This document shows, piece after piece, positions 20,520 through 33,934 of a DNA stretch of 64,000 bases. Position numbers and translations under genes: made by a program. This stretch comes from Oscarella lobularis (lineage: Eukaryota; Porifera; Homoscleromorpha; Homosclerophorida; Oscarellidae). The notes under the pieces are model-generated. The model worked only from the letters and a program-made list of their open reading frames with translations. It searched no databases and had not been told where the DNA came from. The stretch is from positions 2,264,718 to 2,328,717 of the forward strand of contig NC_089192.1 in the NCBI RefSeq assembly GCF_947507565.1. The letters are read 5' to 3'. Positions within the stretch are counted from its first letter, which is position 1; each line of letters starts with the position of its first letter.

Positions 20520-23500
20520 GAAAGTCTAGGCCCTCAACTTTATATTCAGGGCCTTAGAATCAGAGTTTAGGCCCTCAACTTTATCTTTAGCTCTTTAGAA
20601 TCAAAGTTTAGGCCCTCAACTTTATCTTCAGGTCCTTAGAATCAGAGTTTTGGCCATGACCTTTATCTTCAGGCCCTTAGAATCAATGTTTGGGCCTTCA
20701 ACTTTATCTTCAGGGTCTTAGAATTAGAGTTTAGGCCCTCAACTTTATCTTCAGGGCCTTAGAATCAGGGTTTAGGCCCTCAACTTTATCTTCAGGCCCT
20801 TAGAATAAAAGTTTAGGCCATCAACTTTATCTTCAGGTCCTTAGAATCAATGTTTGGGCCTTCAACTTTATCTTCAGGGTCTTAGAATTAGAGTTTAGGC
20901 CCTCAACTTTATCTTTAGCTCTTTAGAATCAAAGTTTAGGCCCTCAACTTTATCTTCAGGTCCTTAGAATCAAAGTTTAGGACCTCAACTTTATCTTCAG
21001 GTCCTTAGAATCAAAGTTTAGGACCTCAACTTTATCTTCAGGCCCTTAGAATCAGAGTTTAGGCCCTCAACTTTATCTTCAGGGCCTTAGAATAAAAGTT
21101 TAGGCCCTCAACTTTATCTTCAGGCCCTTAGAATCAAAGTTTAGTCTCTCAACTTTGTCTTCAGGTCCTTAGAATCAAAGTTTAGTCCCTCAACTTTATC
21201 TTCAGGCCCTTAGAATCAGAGTTTTGGCCATGACCTTTATATTCAGGCCCTTAGAATCAATGTTTGGGCCTTCAACTTTATCTTCAGGGTCTTAGAATTA
21301 GAGTTTAGGCCCTCAACTTTATCTTCAGGGTCTTAGAATCAGAGTTTATGCCCTCAACTTTATCTTCAGGGCCTTAGAATCAGAGTTGAGGCCCTCAACC
21401 CTATCTTCAGGTGCTTAGAATCAAAGTTTAGTCTCTCAACTTTATCTTCAGGTCCTTAGAATCGGAGTTTAGTCTCTCAACTTTATCTTCAGGGCCTTAG
21501 AATCAAAGTTTAGTCTCTCAACTTTATCTTCAGGTCCTTAGAATCGGAGTTTATGCCCTCAACTTTATCTTCAGGGCCTTAGAATCAAAGTTTAGGCGTT
21601 CAACTTTATCTTCAGGGCCTTAGAATCAAAGTTTAGGCACTCAACTTTAACTTCAGACCCTTAGAATCAAAGTCTGGGCCTTCAAATTTCTCTTCAGGGC
21701 CTTAGAATCAAAGTTTAGGCTTTCAACTTTATCTTCAGGGCCTTAGAATCAAAGTCTAGGCCCTCAACTTTATCTTCAGGGCCTTAGAATCAGAGCTTAG
21801 GCCCTTAACTTTATCTTCAGGTCCTTAGAATCAAAATTTAGACCCTCAACTTTATCTTCAGGTCCTTAGAATCAAAGTTTAGTCGCTCAACTTTATCTTC
21901 AGGTCTTTAGAATCAAAGTTTAGTCCCTCAACTTTATCTTCAGGCCCTTAGAATAAAAGTTTAGGCCCTCAACTTTATCTTCAGGGCCTTAGAATCAGAG
22001 CTTAGGCCCTTAACTTTATCTTCAGGGCCTTAGAATCAAAGTTTAGGCCCTCAACTTTATCTTCAGGTCCTTAGAATCAAAGTTTAGTCGCTCAACTTTA
22101 TCTTCGGGTCCTTAGAATCAAAGTTTAGTCCCTCAACTTTATCTTCAGGCCCTTAGAATAAAAGTTTAGGCCCTCAACTTTATCTTCAGGCTCTTAGAAT
22201 CAAAGTTTAGGCCATCAACTTTATCTTCAGGGCCTTAGAATCAAAGTCTAGGCCCTCCACTTTATCTTCAGGGCCTTAGAATCAAAGTATATTCTCTCAA
22301 CTTTATCTTCAGGTCCTTAGAATCAGAGTTTTGGCCCTGAACTTTAACTTCAGACCCTTAGAATCAAAGTTTGGGCCTTCAAATTTCTCTTCAGGGCCTT
22401 AGAATCAAAGTTTAGGCCTTCAACTTTATCTTCAGGGCCTTAGAATCAAAGTCTAGGTCCTCAACTTTATCTTCAGGGCCTTAGAATCAGAGTTTAGGCC
22501 CTCAACTTTATCTTCAGGTCCTTAGAATCAAAGTATATTCTCTCAACTTTATCTTCAGTTCCTTAGAATCTAAGTTTGGCCCTGAACTTTAACTTCAGAC
22601 CCTTAGAATCAAAGTTTGGGCCTTCAACTTTATCTTCAGGTCCTTAGAATCGGAGATTAGGCCCTCAACTTTAACTTCAGGTCCTTAGAATCAAAGTTTA
22701 GGCGTTCAACTTTATCTTCAAGGCCTTAGAATCAAAGTTTAGGCCCTCAACTTTATATTCAGGTCCTTGGAATCAAAGTTTAGTCTCTCAACTTTATCTT
22801 CAGGTCCTTAGAATCAAAGTTTAGGCCCTCAACTTTATCTTCAGGCTCTTAGAATCAAAGTTTAGGCCCTCAACTTTATCTTCAGGTCCTTAGAATCAGA
22901 GTTTTGGTTATGAACTTTATCTTCAGGCCCTTAGAATCAATGTTTGGGCCTTCAACTTTATCTTCAGGGTCTTAGAATTAGAGTTTAGGCCCTCAACTTT
23001 ATCTTCAGGGTCTTAGAATCAGAGTTTAGGCCCTCAACTTTATCTTCAGGTCCTTAGAATCAGAGTTTTGGCTCTGAACCTTAACTTCAGACCCTTAGAA
23101 TCAAAGTTTGGGCCTTCAAATTTCTCTTCAGGGCCTTAGAATCAAAGTTTTGGCCTTCAACTTTATCTTCAGGGCCTTAGAATCAAAGTCTAGGCCCTCA
23201 TGTTTATCTTCAATGCCTTAGAATCAAAGTTTAGGCCTTCAACTTTATCTTCAGGGCCTTAGAATCAAAGTCTAGGCCCTCAGCTTTATCTTCTGGGCCT
23301 TAGAATCGGAGTCTAGGCCCTCAACTTTATCTTCAGGTCCTTAGAATCAAAATTTAGGCCCTCAACTTCATCTTCAGGTCCCTAGAATCAAAGTTTAGTC
23401 TCTCAACTTTATCTTCAGGTCCTTAGAATCGGAGTTTAGGCCCTCAACTTTATCTTCAAGCCCTTAGAATCAAAGTTTATGCCTTCAACTTTATCTTCAG

Positions 23501-26500
23501 GGCCTTAGAATCAAAGTCTATGCCCTCAACTTTATCTTCAGGGCCTTAGAATCAGAGTTTAGGCGTTCAACTTTATCTTCAGGGACTTAGAATCAAAGTC
23601 TAGGCCCTCAACTTTATCTTCAATGCCTTAGAATCGAAGTTTAGGCCCTCAACTTTATCTTCAGGGCCTTAGAAACAGAGTTTAGGCCATCAACTTTATC
23701 TTTTGCTCCTTAGAATCAAAGTATAAGCCCTTAACTTTATCTTTGGGACCTTAGAATCAAAGTTTAGGCCCTCAACCTTAACTTCAGGCTCTTAGAATGA
23801 AAGTCTAGGCCCTCAACTTTATCTTCAGGTCCTTAGAATCAGAGTTTTGGCCCTGAACTTTAACTTCAGACCCTTAGAATCAAAGTTTGGGCCTTCAACT
23901 TTATCTTCAGGTCCTTAGAATCAAAGTATATTCTCTCAACTTTATCTTCAGGTCCTTAGAATCAAAGTTTGGCCCTGAACTTTAACTTCAGACCCTTAGA
24001 ATCAAAATTTGGGCCTTCAACTTTATCTTCAGGTCCTTAGAATCGGAGATTAGGCCCTCAACTTTAACTTCAGGTCCTTAGAATCAAAGTTTAGGCGTTC
24101 AACTTTATCTTCAGGGCCTTAGAATCAAAGTTTAGGCCCTCAACTTTATCTTCAGGTCCTTGGAATCAAAGTTTAGGCCCTCAACTTTATCTTCAGGCTC
24201 TTAGAATCAAAGTTTAGGCCCTCAACTTTATCTTCAGGTCCTTAGAATCAGAGTTTTGGCCATGACCTTTATCTTCAGGCCCTTAGAATCAATGTTTGGG
24301 CCTTCAACTTTATCTTCAGGGTCTTAGAATTAGAGTTTAGGCCCTCAACTTTATCTTCATTGCCTTAGAATCAGAGTTTTGGCCATAACCTTTATCTTCA
24401 GGCCCTTAGAATCAAAGTCTAGGCCCTCAACTTTATCTTCAGGTCCTTAGAATCAAAGTTTAGGCCCTCAACTTTATCTTCAGGCTCTTAGAATCAAAGT
24501 TTAGGCCCTCAACTTTATCTTCAGGTCCTTAGAATCAGAGTTTTGGCCATGACCTTTATCTTCAGGCCCTTAGAATCAATGTTTGGGCCTTCAACTTTAT
24601 CTTCAGGTCCTTAGAATCAAAGTTTAGTCTCTCAACTTTATCTTCAGGTCCTTAGAATCAGAGTTTTGGCTCTGAACTTTAACTCCAGATCCTTAGAATC
24701 AAAGTTTGGGCCTTCAAATTTCTCTTCAGGGCCTTAGAATCAAAATTTAAGCCCTCAACTTTATCTTCAGGTCCTTAGAATCAAAATTTAGGCCCTCAAC
24801 TTCATCTTCAGGTCCCTAGAATCAAAGTTTAGGCCCTCAACTTCATCTTCAGGTCCCTAGAATCAAAGTTTAGTCTCTCAACTTTCTCTTCAGGGCCTTA
24901 GAATCAAAGTTTTGGCCTTCAACTTTATCTTCAGGGCCTTAGAATCAAAGTCTCGGCCCTCAAGTTTAACTTCAGGGCCTTAGAATCAGAGTTTAGGCCC
25001 TCAACTTTAACTTCAGGCCCTTAGAATAAAAGTTTAGGCTCTCAACTTTATCTTCAGGCTCTTAGAATCAAAGTTTAGGCCATCAACTTTATCTTCATGT
25101 CCTTGGAATCAGAGTTTTGGCCCTGAACTTTAACTTCAGACCCTTAGAATCAAAATTTGGGCCTTCAACTTTATCTTCAGGTCCTTAGAATCGGAGATTA
25201 GGCCCTCAACTTTAACTTCAGGTCCTTAGAATCAAAGTTTAGGCGTTCAACTTTATCTTCAGGGCCTTAGAATCAAAGTTTAGGCCCTCAACTTTATCTT
25301 CAGGTCCTTGGAATCAAAGTTTAGGCCCTCAACTTTATCTTCAGGCTCTTAGAATCAAAGTTTAGGCCCTCAACTTTATCTTCAGGTCCTTAGAATCAGA
25401 GTTTTGGCCATGACCTTTATCTTCAGGCCCTTAGAATCAATGTTTGGGCCTTCAACTTTATCTTCATGGTCTTAGAATCAAAGTTTAGTCTCTCAACTTT
25501 ATCTTCAGGTCCTTAGAATCAGAGTTTTGGCTCTGAACTTTAACTCCAGATCCTTAGAATCAAAGTTTGGGCCTTCAAATTTCTCTTCAGGGCCTTAGAA
25601 TCAAAATTTAGGCCCTCAACTTTATCTTCAGGTCCTTAGAATCAAAATTTAGGCCCTCAACTTTATCTTCCGTCCCTTAGAATCAAATTCTAGGCCCTCA
25701 ACTCTATCTTCAGGCCCTTAGAATAAAAGTTTAGGCCCTCAACTTTATCTTCAGGTCCTTACAATCAGAGTTTTGGCCATGACCTTTATCTTCAGGCCCT
25801 TAGAATCAATGTTCGGGCCTTCAACTTTATCTTCAGGTCCTTAGAATCAAAGTTTAGTCTCTCAACTTTATCTTCAGGTCCTTAGAATCAAAGTCTAGGC
25901 CCTCAACTTTATCTTCATGTCTTAGAATCAGAGTTTTGGCTCTGAACTTTAACTTCAGACCCTTAGGATCAAAGTTTTGGCCATCAACTTTATCTTCATG
26001 TCCTTAGAATCAAAGTCTAGGCCCTCAACTTTAGCTTCATGCTCTTAGAATCAAAGTTTAGGCCCTCAACTGTATCTTCAGGTCCTTACAATCAGAGTTT
26101 TGGCCATGACCTTTATCTTCAGGCCCTTAGAATCAATGTTTGGGCCTTCAACTTTATCTTCAGGTCCTTAGAATCAAAGTTTAGTCTCTCAACTTTATCT
26201 TCAGGTCCTTAGAATCAAAGTCTATGCCCTCAACTTTATCTTCATGTCTTAGAATCAGAGTTTTGGCTCTGAACTTTAACTTCAGACCCTTAGGATCAAA
26301 GTTTAGGCCATCAACTTTATCTTCATGTCCTTAGAATCAAAGTCTAGGCCCTCAACTTTATCTTCATGTCCTTAGAATCAGAGTTTTGGCTCTCAACTTT
26401 AACTTCAGACCCTTAGAATCAAAGTTTGGGCCTTCAAATGGCTCTTCAGGGCCTTAGAATCAAAGTTTTGGCCTTCAACTTTATCTCCAGGGCTTTAGAA

Positions 26501-26658
26501 TCAAAGTCTAGGCCCTCAAGTTTATCTTCAGGCCCTTAGAATCAAAGTTTAATCCCTCAACTTTATCTTCAGGTTCTTAGAATCAAAGTTTAGGCCATCA
26601 ACTTTATCTTCAGGTCCTTAGAATCAAAGTCTAGGCCCTCAACTTTATCTTCAGGTCC
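20520..26658. repeat. 41-bp satellite array (longest)
   Basis: 6.1 kb, about 150 units. Variant monomers TTTTGGCCATGACCTTTATC and AATCAATGTTTGGGCC recur as a set. A long-range higher-order period of 1148 bp (28 x 41) is visible: GGCCCTGAAC at 23971 and 25119, and TGGAATCAAA at 24161 and 25309, have the same offset. Confidence 0.93.
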
Positions 26659-26704
26659 TTTGTAGCCGTTGTTGTAGTTGTTGTAGTTGTAGCCGTACTA
26701 GTTT
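26659..26704. repeat. 9-bp satellite island
   Basis: TTGTAGCCGTTGTTGTAG-type units, leading to TTTCTTGCC and the 21-bp array, as at 14576 and 48651. Confidence 0.8.
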
Positions 26705-27117
26705 CTTGCCTGAATATATACACCGCATGCCGGAATATATACACCGCCTGCCGGAATGTATACACCGCCTGCCGGAATATATACACCGCCTGCCGGCGGA
26801 GTACGTGCACCGCTTGCCGGAATATATACACCGCTTGCCAGCGAAGTACGTACACGCCTGCCGGAATATATACACTGCTTGCCGGCGGAGCACGTACACG
26901 CCTGCCTGAATATATACACCGCTTGCCGGCGGTGTACGTACACGCCTGCCGGAATATATACACCGCCTGCCGGAATATATACACCGCCTGCTGGCAGAGT
27001 ACGTACTCGCCTGCCGGTATATATACACCGCCTGCTCGCGGAGTATGTACACCGCTTCCGTAATATATACACTGCCTGTCGGCAAAGTACGTACACTGCC
27101 TTCCGGAATATATACAC
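26705..27117. repeat. 21/24-bp satellite array
   Basis: Mixture of GCCGGAATATATACACCGCC and GGCGGAGTACGTACACCGCC units, ending ATATACACCG|TTGTAG. The exit is shared with 49392. Confidence 0.9.
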
Positions 27118-27380
27118 CGTTGTAGCCGGTGTAGTCGTTGTCGTCGTTGTAGCCGTTGTAGTCATTGTAGCCGTTGTAGCCGTTGTAGCCGTTGTAGTCG
27201 TTGTAGTCATTGTAGCCGTTGCAGTCATTGTAGTCATTGTAGCAGTTGTAGTCGTTGTAGTAGTTGTACCTTTGTAGCCGTTGTAGTCGTTGTAGTCGTT
27301 GTAGCCGTTGTAGTGGTTGTAGCCTTTGTAGCCTTTGTAGCCGTTGTGGTAGTTGTTGTAGTTGTAGCCGTTGTAGTTTC
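27118..27380. repeat. 9-bp satellite island (TTGTAGCCG / TTGTAGTCG)
   Basis: About 29 units embedded between two 21/24-bp arrays; same variant as at 6615-6950. The minus-strand frame is Thr/Ala-rich and not a gene. Confidence 0.88.
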
Positions 27381-30183
27381 TTGCCGGAATATATACACCG
27401 CTTGCCGGAATATATACACCGCCTACCAGATTATATACACCGCCTGCCGGCGGAGTACGTACACCGCCTACCGGCGGAGTACGTACACCGCCTACCGGCG
27501 GAGTACGTACACCGCCTGTCGGCGGAGTACGTACACCGCCTGCCGGAATATGTACACCGCCTGCGGGCGGAGTACGTACACCGCCTGCGAGAATATATAC
27601 ACCGCCTGCCGGCGGAGTACGTACACCGCCTGCCAGAATATATACACCGCCTGCCAGATTATATACACCGCCTGCCGGCGGAGTACGTACGCAGCTTGCC
27701 GGAATATATACACCGCCTTCCGGCGGAGTACGTACACCGCCTGCCGGAATATATACACCGCCTGCCCGCGGAGTACGTACACCGCCTGCTAAAATATCTA
27801 CTCCGCCTGCTGGCGGAGTACGTACACCGCTTTCCGGAATATATACACCGCCTGCCGGAATATATACAACGCCTGCTGGCGGAGTAGGTACACCGCTTGC
27901 CGGAATGTATACACCGCCTGCCGGAATATATACACCGCTTGCCGGAATATATACAACGCCTGCTGGCGGAGTACGTACACCGCATGCCAGAATATATACA
28001 CCGCCTGCAGGCGGAGTACTTACACCGCCTGCCAGAATATCTACACCGCCTGCCGGCGTAGTACGTACTCCGCCTGCCGGAATATATACACCGCCTGCCG
28101 GCGGAGTACGTACACTGCCTGCCGGAATATATAAACCGCCTGCCGGAATATATACACCGCTTGCCGGAATATATACACCGCCTGCCAGCGGAGTACGTAC
28201 CCCGCCTGCCAGAATATATACACAGCCTGCCAGAATATCTACACTGCCTGCCGGAATAAACCGCCTGCCGGAAAATATACACCGGCTGCTGGCGGAGTAC
28301 TTACACCGCCTGCCAGAATATTCACACCGCCTGCCGGAATACACCGCCTGCCGGAATATATACACCGCCTGCCGGAATATATACACCGCCTGCCGGAAAA
28401 CACCGCCTGCCAGAATATCTACACCGCCTGCTGGCGGAGTACGTACACCGCCCGCCAGAATATCTACACCGCCTGCCGAAGTACACCGCCTGCCTTAATA
28501 TATACACCGCCTCTGGCGGAGTACGTACACCGCCTGCCGGAATATATACACCGCCTGCCGGAATACACCGCCTGCCAGAATATGTACACCGCCTGCTGGC
28601 GGAGTACGTACACCGCCCGCCAGAATATCTACACCGCCTGCCGGAGTACACCGCCTGTCGGAATATATACACCGCCTCTGGCGGAGTACGTACACCGCCT
28701 GCCGGAATATATACACCGCCTGCCGGAATACACCGCCTGCCAGAATATGTACACCGCCTCCTGGCGGAGTACGTACACCGCCCGCAAGAATATCTACACC
28801 GCCTGCCGGAATACATACACCGCCTGCTGGCTGAGTACTTACACCGCCTGCGAGAATATCTACACCGCCTGCTGGCGGAGTACGTACACCGCTTTCCGGA
28901 ATATATATACCGCCTGCTGGCGGAGTAGGTACACCGCCTGCCGGAATATATACACCGCCTGCCGGAATACACCGCCTGCCAGAATATCTACACAGCCCTC
29001 TGGCGGAGTACGTACACCGCTTGCCGGAATTTATACGCAGCTTGCCGCAATATATACACCGCCTGCCGGCAGAGTACGTACACCGCCTGCCAGAATATAT
29101 ACACCGCCTGCCAGATTATATACACCGCCTGCCGGCGGAGTACGTACATCGAATGCCGGCGGAGTACGTACAATGCCTGCCGGCGGAGTACATACGCAGC
29201 TTGCCGCAATATATACACCGCCTGCCGGCGGAGTACGTACACCGCCTGCCAGAATATATACACCGCCTGCCAGCGGAGTACGTACACCGCCAGCTAAAAT
29301 ATCTACTCCGCTTGCTGGCGGAGTACGTACACCGTTTTCCGGAATATATACACCGCCTGCCGGAATATATACACCGCCTGCTGGCCGAGTAGGTACACCG
29401 CTTGCCGGAATATATACACCGCCTGCTCGCGGAGTACGTACACCGCCTGCGAGAATATATACACCGCCTGCAGGCGGAGTACGTACACGCCTGCCGGTAT
29501 ATATACACAGCCTTCCGGCGGAGTACGTACACTGCCTTCCGGAATATATACACCGCTTTCCGGAATATATACACCGCCTACCGGCGGTGTACGTACACCG
29601 CCTGCCGGAATATATACACCGCCTGCCGGAATATATACACCGCTTGCCGCCGGAGTACGTACACGCCTACCGGAATATATGCACCGCTTGCCGGCGGAGT
29701 ACGTACACGCCTGCCTGTATATATACACCGCCTGCCTGCGGTGTACGTACACCGCCTGCCGGAATATATACACCGCCTGCCGGAATATATACACCGCCTG
29801 CCGAGTACGTACACGCCTGCCGGAATATATACACCGCTTGCCGGAATATATACACCGCTTGCCGGCGGAGTACGTACACGCCTGCCGGAATATATACACC
29901 GCTTGCCGGCGGAGTACGTACACGGCTTGCCGGATTATATACACCGCCTGCCGGCGGAGTACGTACACCGCCTGCCGGAATATATACACCGCCTGCCGGA
30001 ATATCTACACCGCCTGCCGGAATACATACACCGCCTGCTGGCTGAGTACTTACACCGCCTGCCAGAATGTATACACCGCCTGCCAGAATGTATACACCGC
30101 CAGCCGGAATATGTACACCGCCTGCCGGAATATATACACCGCCTGCTGGCGGAGTACGTACACCGCCTGCCAGAATATATACA
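27381..30183. repeat. 21/24-bp satellite array
   Basis: 2.8 kb. Includes a short form lacking the ATATATA part (CCGGAATACACCGCCTGCC) near 28340, 28560 and 28725, which recurs with a CTCTGGCGGAGTACG unit as a local higher-order block of roughly 150-160 bp. Confidence 0.92.
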
Positions 30184-30310
30184 CCCCCTGTAATTTCCCT
30201 GTAATTTATTACAGGAGAGACAAGTTGGCTAACTCCCTGTAATTTCGCTGTAATTTATTACAGGAGAGACACGTTGGCTAACCCCCTGTAATTTCTCTGT
30301 AATTTTTTGA
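30184..30310. repeat. 48-bp satellite, about 2.5 units
   Basis: Short block entered from the 21/24-bp array and leaving into GGACAATTTGTCC units through TTTTTGAGAATTTGTTCTGG, similar to the exit at 33404. Confidence 0.85.
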
Positions 30311-30810
30311 GAATTTGTTCTGGGACAATTTTTCCTGGGGACAATTTGTCCTGGGGACAATTGGTCTTGGGATAATTTGTTCTAGGACAATTTGTTTTGG
30401 GGACAATTTGTCCTGGGGAAATTTTGTCCTAGGACAATTTGTCCTGGGACAATTTCTCCTTGGGACAATTTGTGCTGGGGACAATTTGTCCTGGGACAAT
30501 TTGTCCTGGGGACAATTTGTCCTGGGGACAATTTTGTCCTGGGACAATTTGTCTTGGGACAATTTTTCCTTGGGACAATTTTTCTTGGGACAAATTGTCC
30601 TGGCACAATTTGTCCTGGGACAATTTGTCCTTGCACAATTTGTCCTGGGACAATTTGTCCGGGGACAATTTGTCCTGTGGACAATTTGTCATGGGACAAT
30701 TTTTCCTGGGTCAATTTGTCCTGGGACAATTTGTCCTGGGACAATTTGTCCTGGGGACAATTTTTCCTGGGACAATTTGTCCGTGGACAGTTTGTCCTGG
30801 GGACAAATTA
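30311..30810. repeat. GGACAATTTGTCC satellite array
   Basis: About 32 units, immediately upstream of promoter block 2, as at 7990 for block 1. Confidence 0.9.
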
Positions 30811-31830
30811 CACTCGTCCAATCTTCGCGAAACCGCTCTGTACGTGTTGTCGTGCCATTCTATAGGCGTAGCAATTTGAAACCCCGATTTGTAATAGTTT
30901 ATTTATGACGTCACATTGTTAAACCCGTGAGGTCACGTGCTTATGTTAGCGCGCGCGTCCCCTTTCGAAGAAACACTGTTTCTGGCTCGTTTTCTACGAT
31001 GCGAAGGTCGGAGCGAGTCAAAATGTAAGTAGTAGATAGTTACGAAGCAGTTTTAGAGCGTTCGTCGCCCGCGGAGCGCGCGTACGAACGCGCCGCATCG
31101 CCAAGTTGTGGCCCGAGCTTCGAATAGTGAATTTTTCGTTTCGAATGGCTTCGAAACGAAGGATTCGAGACTTTTTAGAGCGTTTTGCGACGCGAAGCGT
31201 CGCTTTCGGCGTCGTTTTTGCCGAATTAATGTGTCCGTAAAAGGGGGCCGGTTCCCTTTCTTTCGCACGTGCTCTACGGCAAACGGCGACTCGGATGCCG
31301 TCGAGTGGCGGCAATTTGTAAACTGCATCATATGCCCTCTCGATCGAAGTGCCGCTTATCGTCGTACGACGCGCCGTCGCGGAGTGGCGGCACGGTTAAG
31401 GTGGTGTCGTTTACTGTGTCCGCGCGTAGGCGTATTGTTGGTTTCGCTTAATTTTATGTCAAAAATTGGCGAAAATTGGTAAACGTGGTACCAGGTTTTA
31501 TTTGTCAGACCACGGCGAATCGAATGGCACCGGTGCGGTGTTCGTGCGACGTCTCCTTGCAGAGTTGTGCGCTTTTTCGCGAAACGAGTCGCGAATTGGA
31601 AAATCGACTTTTGTCCTTCGATTTTCTGCGCCGTGCAGTCGTTTCTGCAGCCGTTTTTCGGTTTTTTGAGGAGGATTTGGGAGGGCTGAAAGGCGCGAAA
31701 AGGTTTTTTTCGCGTGCGATCGAAATTTGGTCAAAATTTCGCTAAATCCAACTTTTGCGTTTCGGACTCGTTTCGAACGTCTCGTAGACGTCTTTCCCTT
31801 CATCGTAGAGCATTGTGGTTTGGAATTTGG
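30811..31830 (+). other. CpG-rich promoter/first-exon block, copy 2
   Basis: Close copy of 7991-8990, with scattered substitutions and an insertion of about 20 bases near 31630 (CGCCGTGCAGTCGTTTCTGC region). TGACGTCA is at 30906-30913 and CACGTG at 30934-30939. Unlike copy 1, it is followed at once by GGACAATTTGTCC units, the CT-rich satellite and the acceptor-exon block, giving a complete donor-to-acceptor layout over 1.2 kb. Confidence 0.6.
30999..31024 (+). pseudogene. Decayed first exon of block 2
   Basis: Homologous to the exon at 8176. ATG at 30999 reads MRRSERVK, but a 1-base loss (GAGCGAGTC versus GAGCGACGTC) and a G-to-T change at the last exon base alter the frame and weaken the donor to AAAAT|GTAAGT. 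The exon now ends in phase 2. The donor may still be usable but the peptide phase differs from copy 1. Confidence 0.35.
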
Positions 31831-31858
31831 CGACAATTTGTCCTGGGGACAATTTGTC
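31831..31858. repeat. Two GGACAATTTGTCC monomers
   Basis: Bridge from block 2 into the CT-rich satellite. Confidence 0.8.
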
Positions 31859-32246
31859 CTTCTCCTATGCCTTTTGCCTTCTCCCTTTGCCTTTTGCTTT
31901 CTCCTTTGCCTTTTGCCTTCTCCTTTGCCTTTTGCCTTCTCCTTTGCCTTTTGCCTTTTCCCTTTGCCTTTTGCCTTCTCCCTTTGCCTTTTGCCTTCTC
32001 CCTTTGCCTTTTGCCTTCTCCCTTTGCCTTTTGCCTTCTCCCTTTGCCTTTTGCCTTTTCCCTTTGCCTTTTGCCTTCTCCCTTTGCCTTTTGCCTTCTC
32101 CCTTTGCCTTTTGCCTTCTCCCTTTGCCTTTTGCCTTCTCCCTTTGCCTTTTGCTTTCTCCCTTTGCCTTTTGCCTTCTCCCTTTGCCTTTTGCCTTTTC
32201 CCTTTGCCTTTTGCCTTCTCCCTTTGCCTTTTGCCTTCTCCCTTTT
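31859..32246 (+). repeat. CT-rich satellite
   Basis: About 20 regular units of CCCTTTGCCTTTTGCCTTCT, more homogeneous than the array at 18838. Lies directly before the acceptor at 32255. Confidence 0.92.
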
Positions 32247-32846
32247 TGTAAACAGGGGGTTTCTGGAGGATGTCAGATAAGTGCCGTGCAATTGTTTATG
32301 AGTTGTGTGGCTTTGTTGATGTGTATAGGGGCAATGTTAGGGCAGAGTCAATACTGATAGGTATATAATGGTTCCTAATTGTGTTACATATTTCTAATTA
32401 GTTTTCTTAGGGGCATAGGGATGGGAGGAACAATGACAAGGAGATGGGGCGCGAGGGAGAAGAGGAACAAGCACGCAGGGAAGAGAAGGAATATCAAGGG
32501 ATCGATGGTATGTGATGTAGGTAGAGTTTTAGTTATTGGGGGGTCTCTAATTCGTTTCTTTAGATGATAAGAGCGTAAGAAAGATGGATATAAGCAAGGG
32601 ACGCGAGTGAGAGGGGAGGGAAAGGAAGGAAAAACAATCAGAAGGAACGATGGCTATGGATGGAGCAAAGGTATGTGATGTAGGTAGAGTTTTAGTTATT
32701 GAGGGGTCTCTAATTTGTTTCTTTATATATGTAAGGAAGAAGGATATAAGCAAGGGATGCGTGTGGGAAGGGGAGGAAAGGAAGGGAAGGCAATCAGAAG
32801 GAAGGATGACTCTCGAGGGGGCAAAGGTATATGATGTGGGTAGAGT
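32247..32846 (+). other. Acceptor-exon block, copy B (three exon units)
   Basis: Same acceptor and first two exons as copy A (32256-32360, 32419-32507), but with an additional tandem exon-intron unit: exon-like 32564-32670, then another ending at 32826. The extra unit's acceptor is damaged (TTTCTTTATATATG lacks AG) and the 32564 exon carries in-frame stops, so this copy is partly decayed. Confidence 0.55.
32256..32507 (+). pseudogene. Putative exon-fragment gene, copy B
   Basis: Exon 32256-32360 has an ATG at 32270 reading MSDKCRAIVYELCGFVDVYR, differing from copy A by N-to-D and L-to-V. Exon 32419-32507 is intact and in frame. The third exon begins ATGATAAGAGCGTAA, a stop at codon five in the expected frame, so the frame seen in copy A cannot continue. 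Function unknown. Confidence 0.4.
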
Positions 32847-33113
32847 TGTCCTGGGGACAATTGTCCCCAGGACAAATTGTCCTGGGACAATTTGTCCAGG
32901 GACAATTTGTCCTTGGACTATTTGTCCTGGGAGAATTTCTCCTGGGGAGAATTTGTCCTGGGACAAATTGTCCTGGGACAATTTGTTCCCAGGACAAATT
33001 GTCCTTGGGACAATTTGTCCCCAGGACAAATTGTCCTGGGACAATTTGTCTTGGGACAATTTGTCCTTGGGACAATTTGTCCTCGGACAATTTTTCCTGG
33101 GTCAATTTGTCCT
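32847..33113. repeat. GGACAATTTGTCC satellite array
   Basis: About 17 units, several flipped, between the exon block and a 48-bp array. Confidence 0.9.
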
Positions 33114-33404
33114 CACAGGAGAGACCCGTTGGCTAGCCCCTGTAATTTCGCTGTAATTTATTACAGGAGAGACCCGTTGGGTAGCCCCTGTAATTTCGCT
33201 GTAGTTTATCACAGGAGAGACCCCTTCTCTAACCCCCTGTAATTTCACTGTAATCTATTACAGGAGAGATCCGTTTGCTAACCCCCTGTAATTTCGCTGT
33301 AGTTTATTACAGGAGGTACCCGTTGGCTAACCCCCTGTAATTTCGCTGTAATTTATTACAGGAGATACCCGTTGGCTAACCCCCTGTAATTTCGCTGTAA
33401 TTTT
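33114..33404. repeat. 48-bp satellite array
   Basis: Six units. Includes GGAGGTACCC and GGAGATACCC variants. Confidence 0.9.
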
Positions 33405-33879
33405 TGGGAGAATTTGTTCTGGGACAATTTGTCCTGGGACAATTTGTCCTGGGACAATTTGTCCCCTGGAAAATTTGTCCTCGGACAATTTGTCCCCTGG
33501 ACAAATTGTCCTGGGACAATCTTTTATCCTGGGACAATTTATCCTGGGGCAATTTGTGCTGGGGACAATTTGTCCTGGGACAATTTGTCCCCAGGACAAT
33601 TTGTCCTGGGGACAATTTGTTCTGGGACAATTTGTCCTGGGGACAATTTCTCCTGGGACAATTTGTCCTGGGACAATTTGTCCTGTGACAATTTGTCCTG
33701 GACAATTTTTCCTGGGGACAATTTGTCCTGGGGACAATTTTTCCTGGGGACAATTTGTCCCGGGACAATTTGTCCTTGGTACAATTTGTCCTTGGACAAT
33801 TTGTCCTGGGACAATTTGTCCTTGGACAATTTGTCCTGGGACAATTTTACCTGGGGACAATTTGTCTTGGGGAGAATTT
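33405..33879. repeat. GGACAATTTGTCC satellite array
   Basis: About 30 units. Confidence 0.9.
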
Positions 33880-33934
33880 ATTCGTAATTAATGCGGCATT
33901 TATTCGGAATTAATTCGGTATTTATTCTCAACAA
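33880..33934. repeat. AT-rich seam, copy of 7131-7183
   Basis: AATTAATGCGGCATTTATTC followed by GGAATTAATTCGGTATTTA and TCTCAACAA; same seam and same following repeat as at 7131. Confidence 0.75.
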
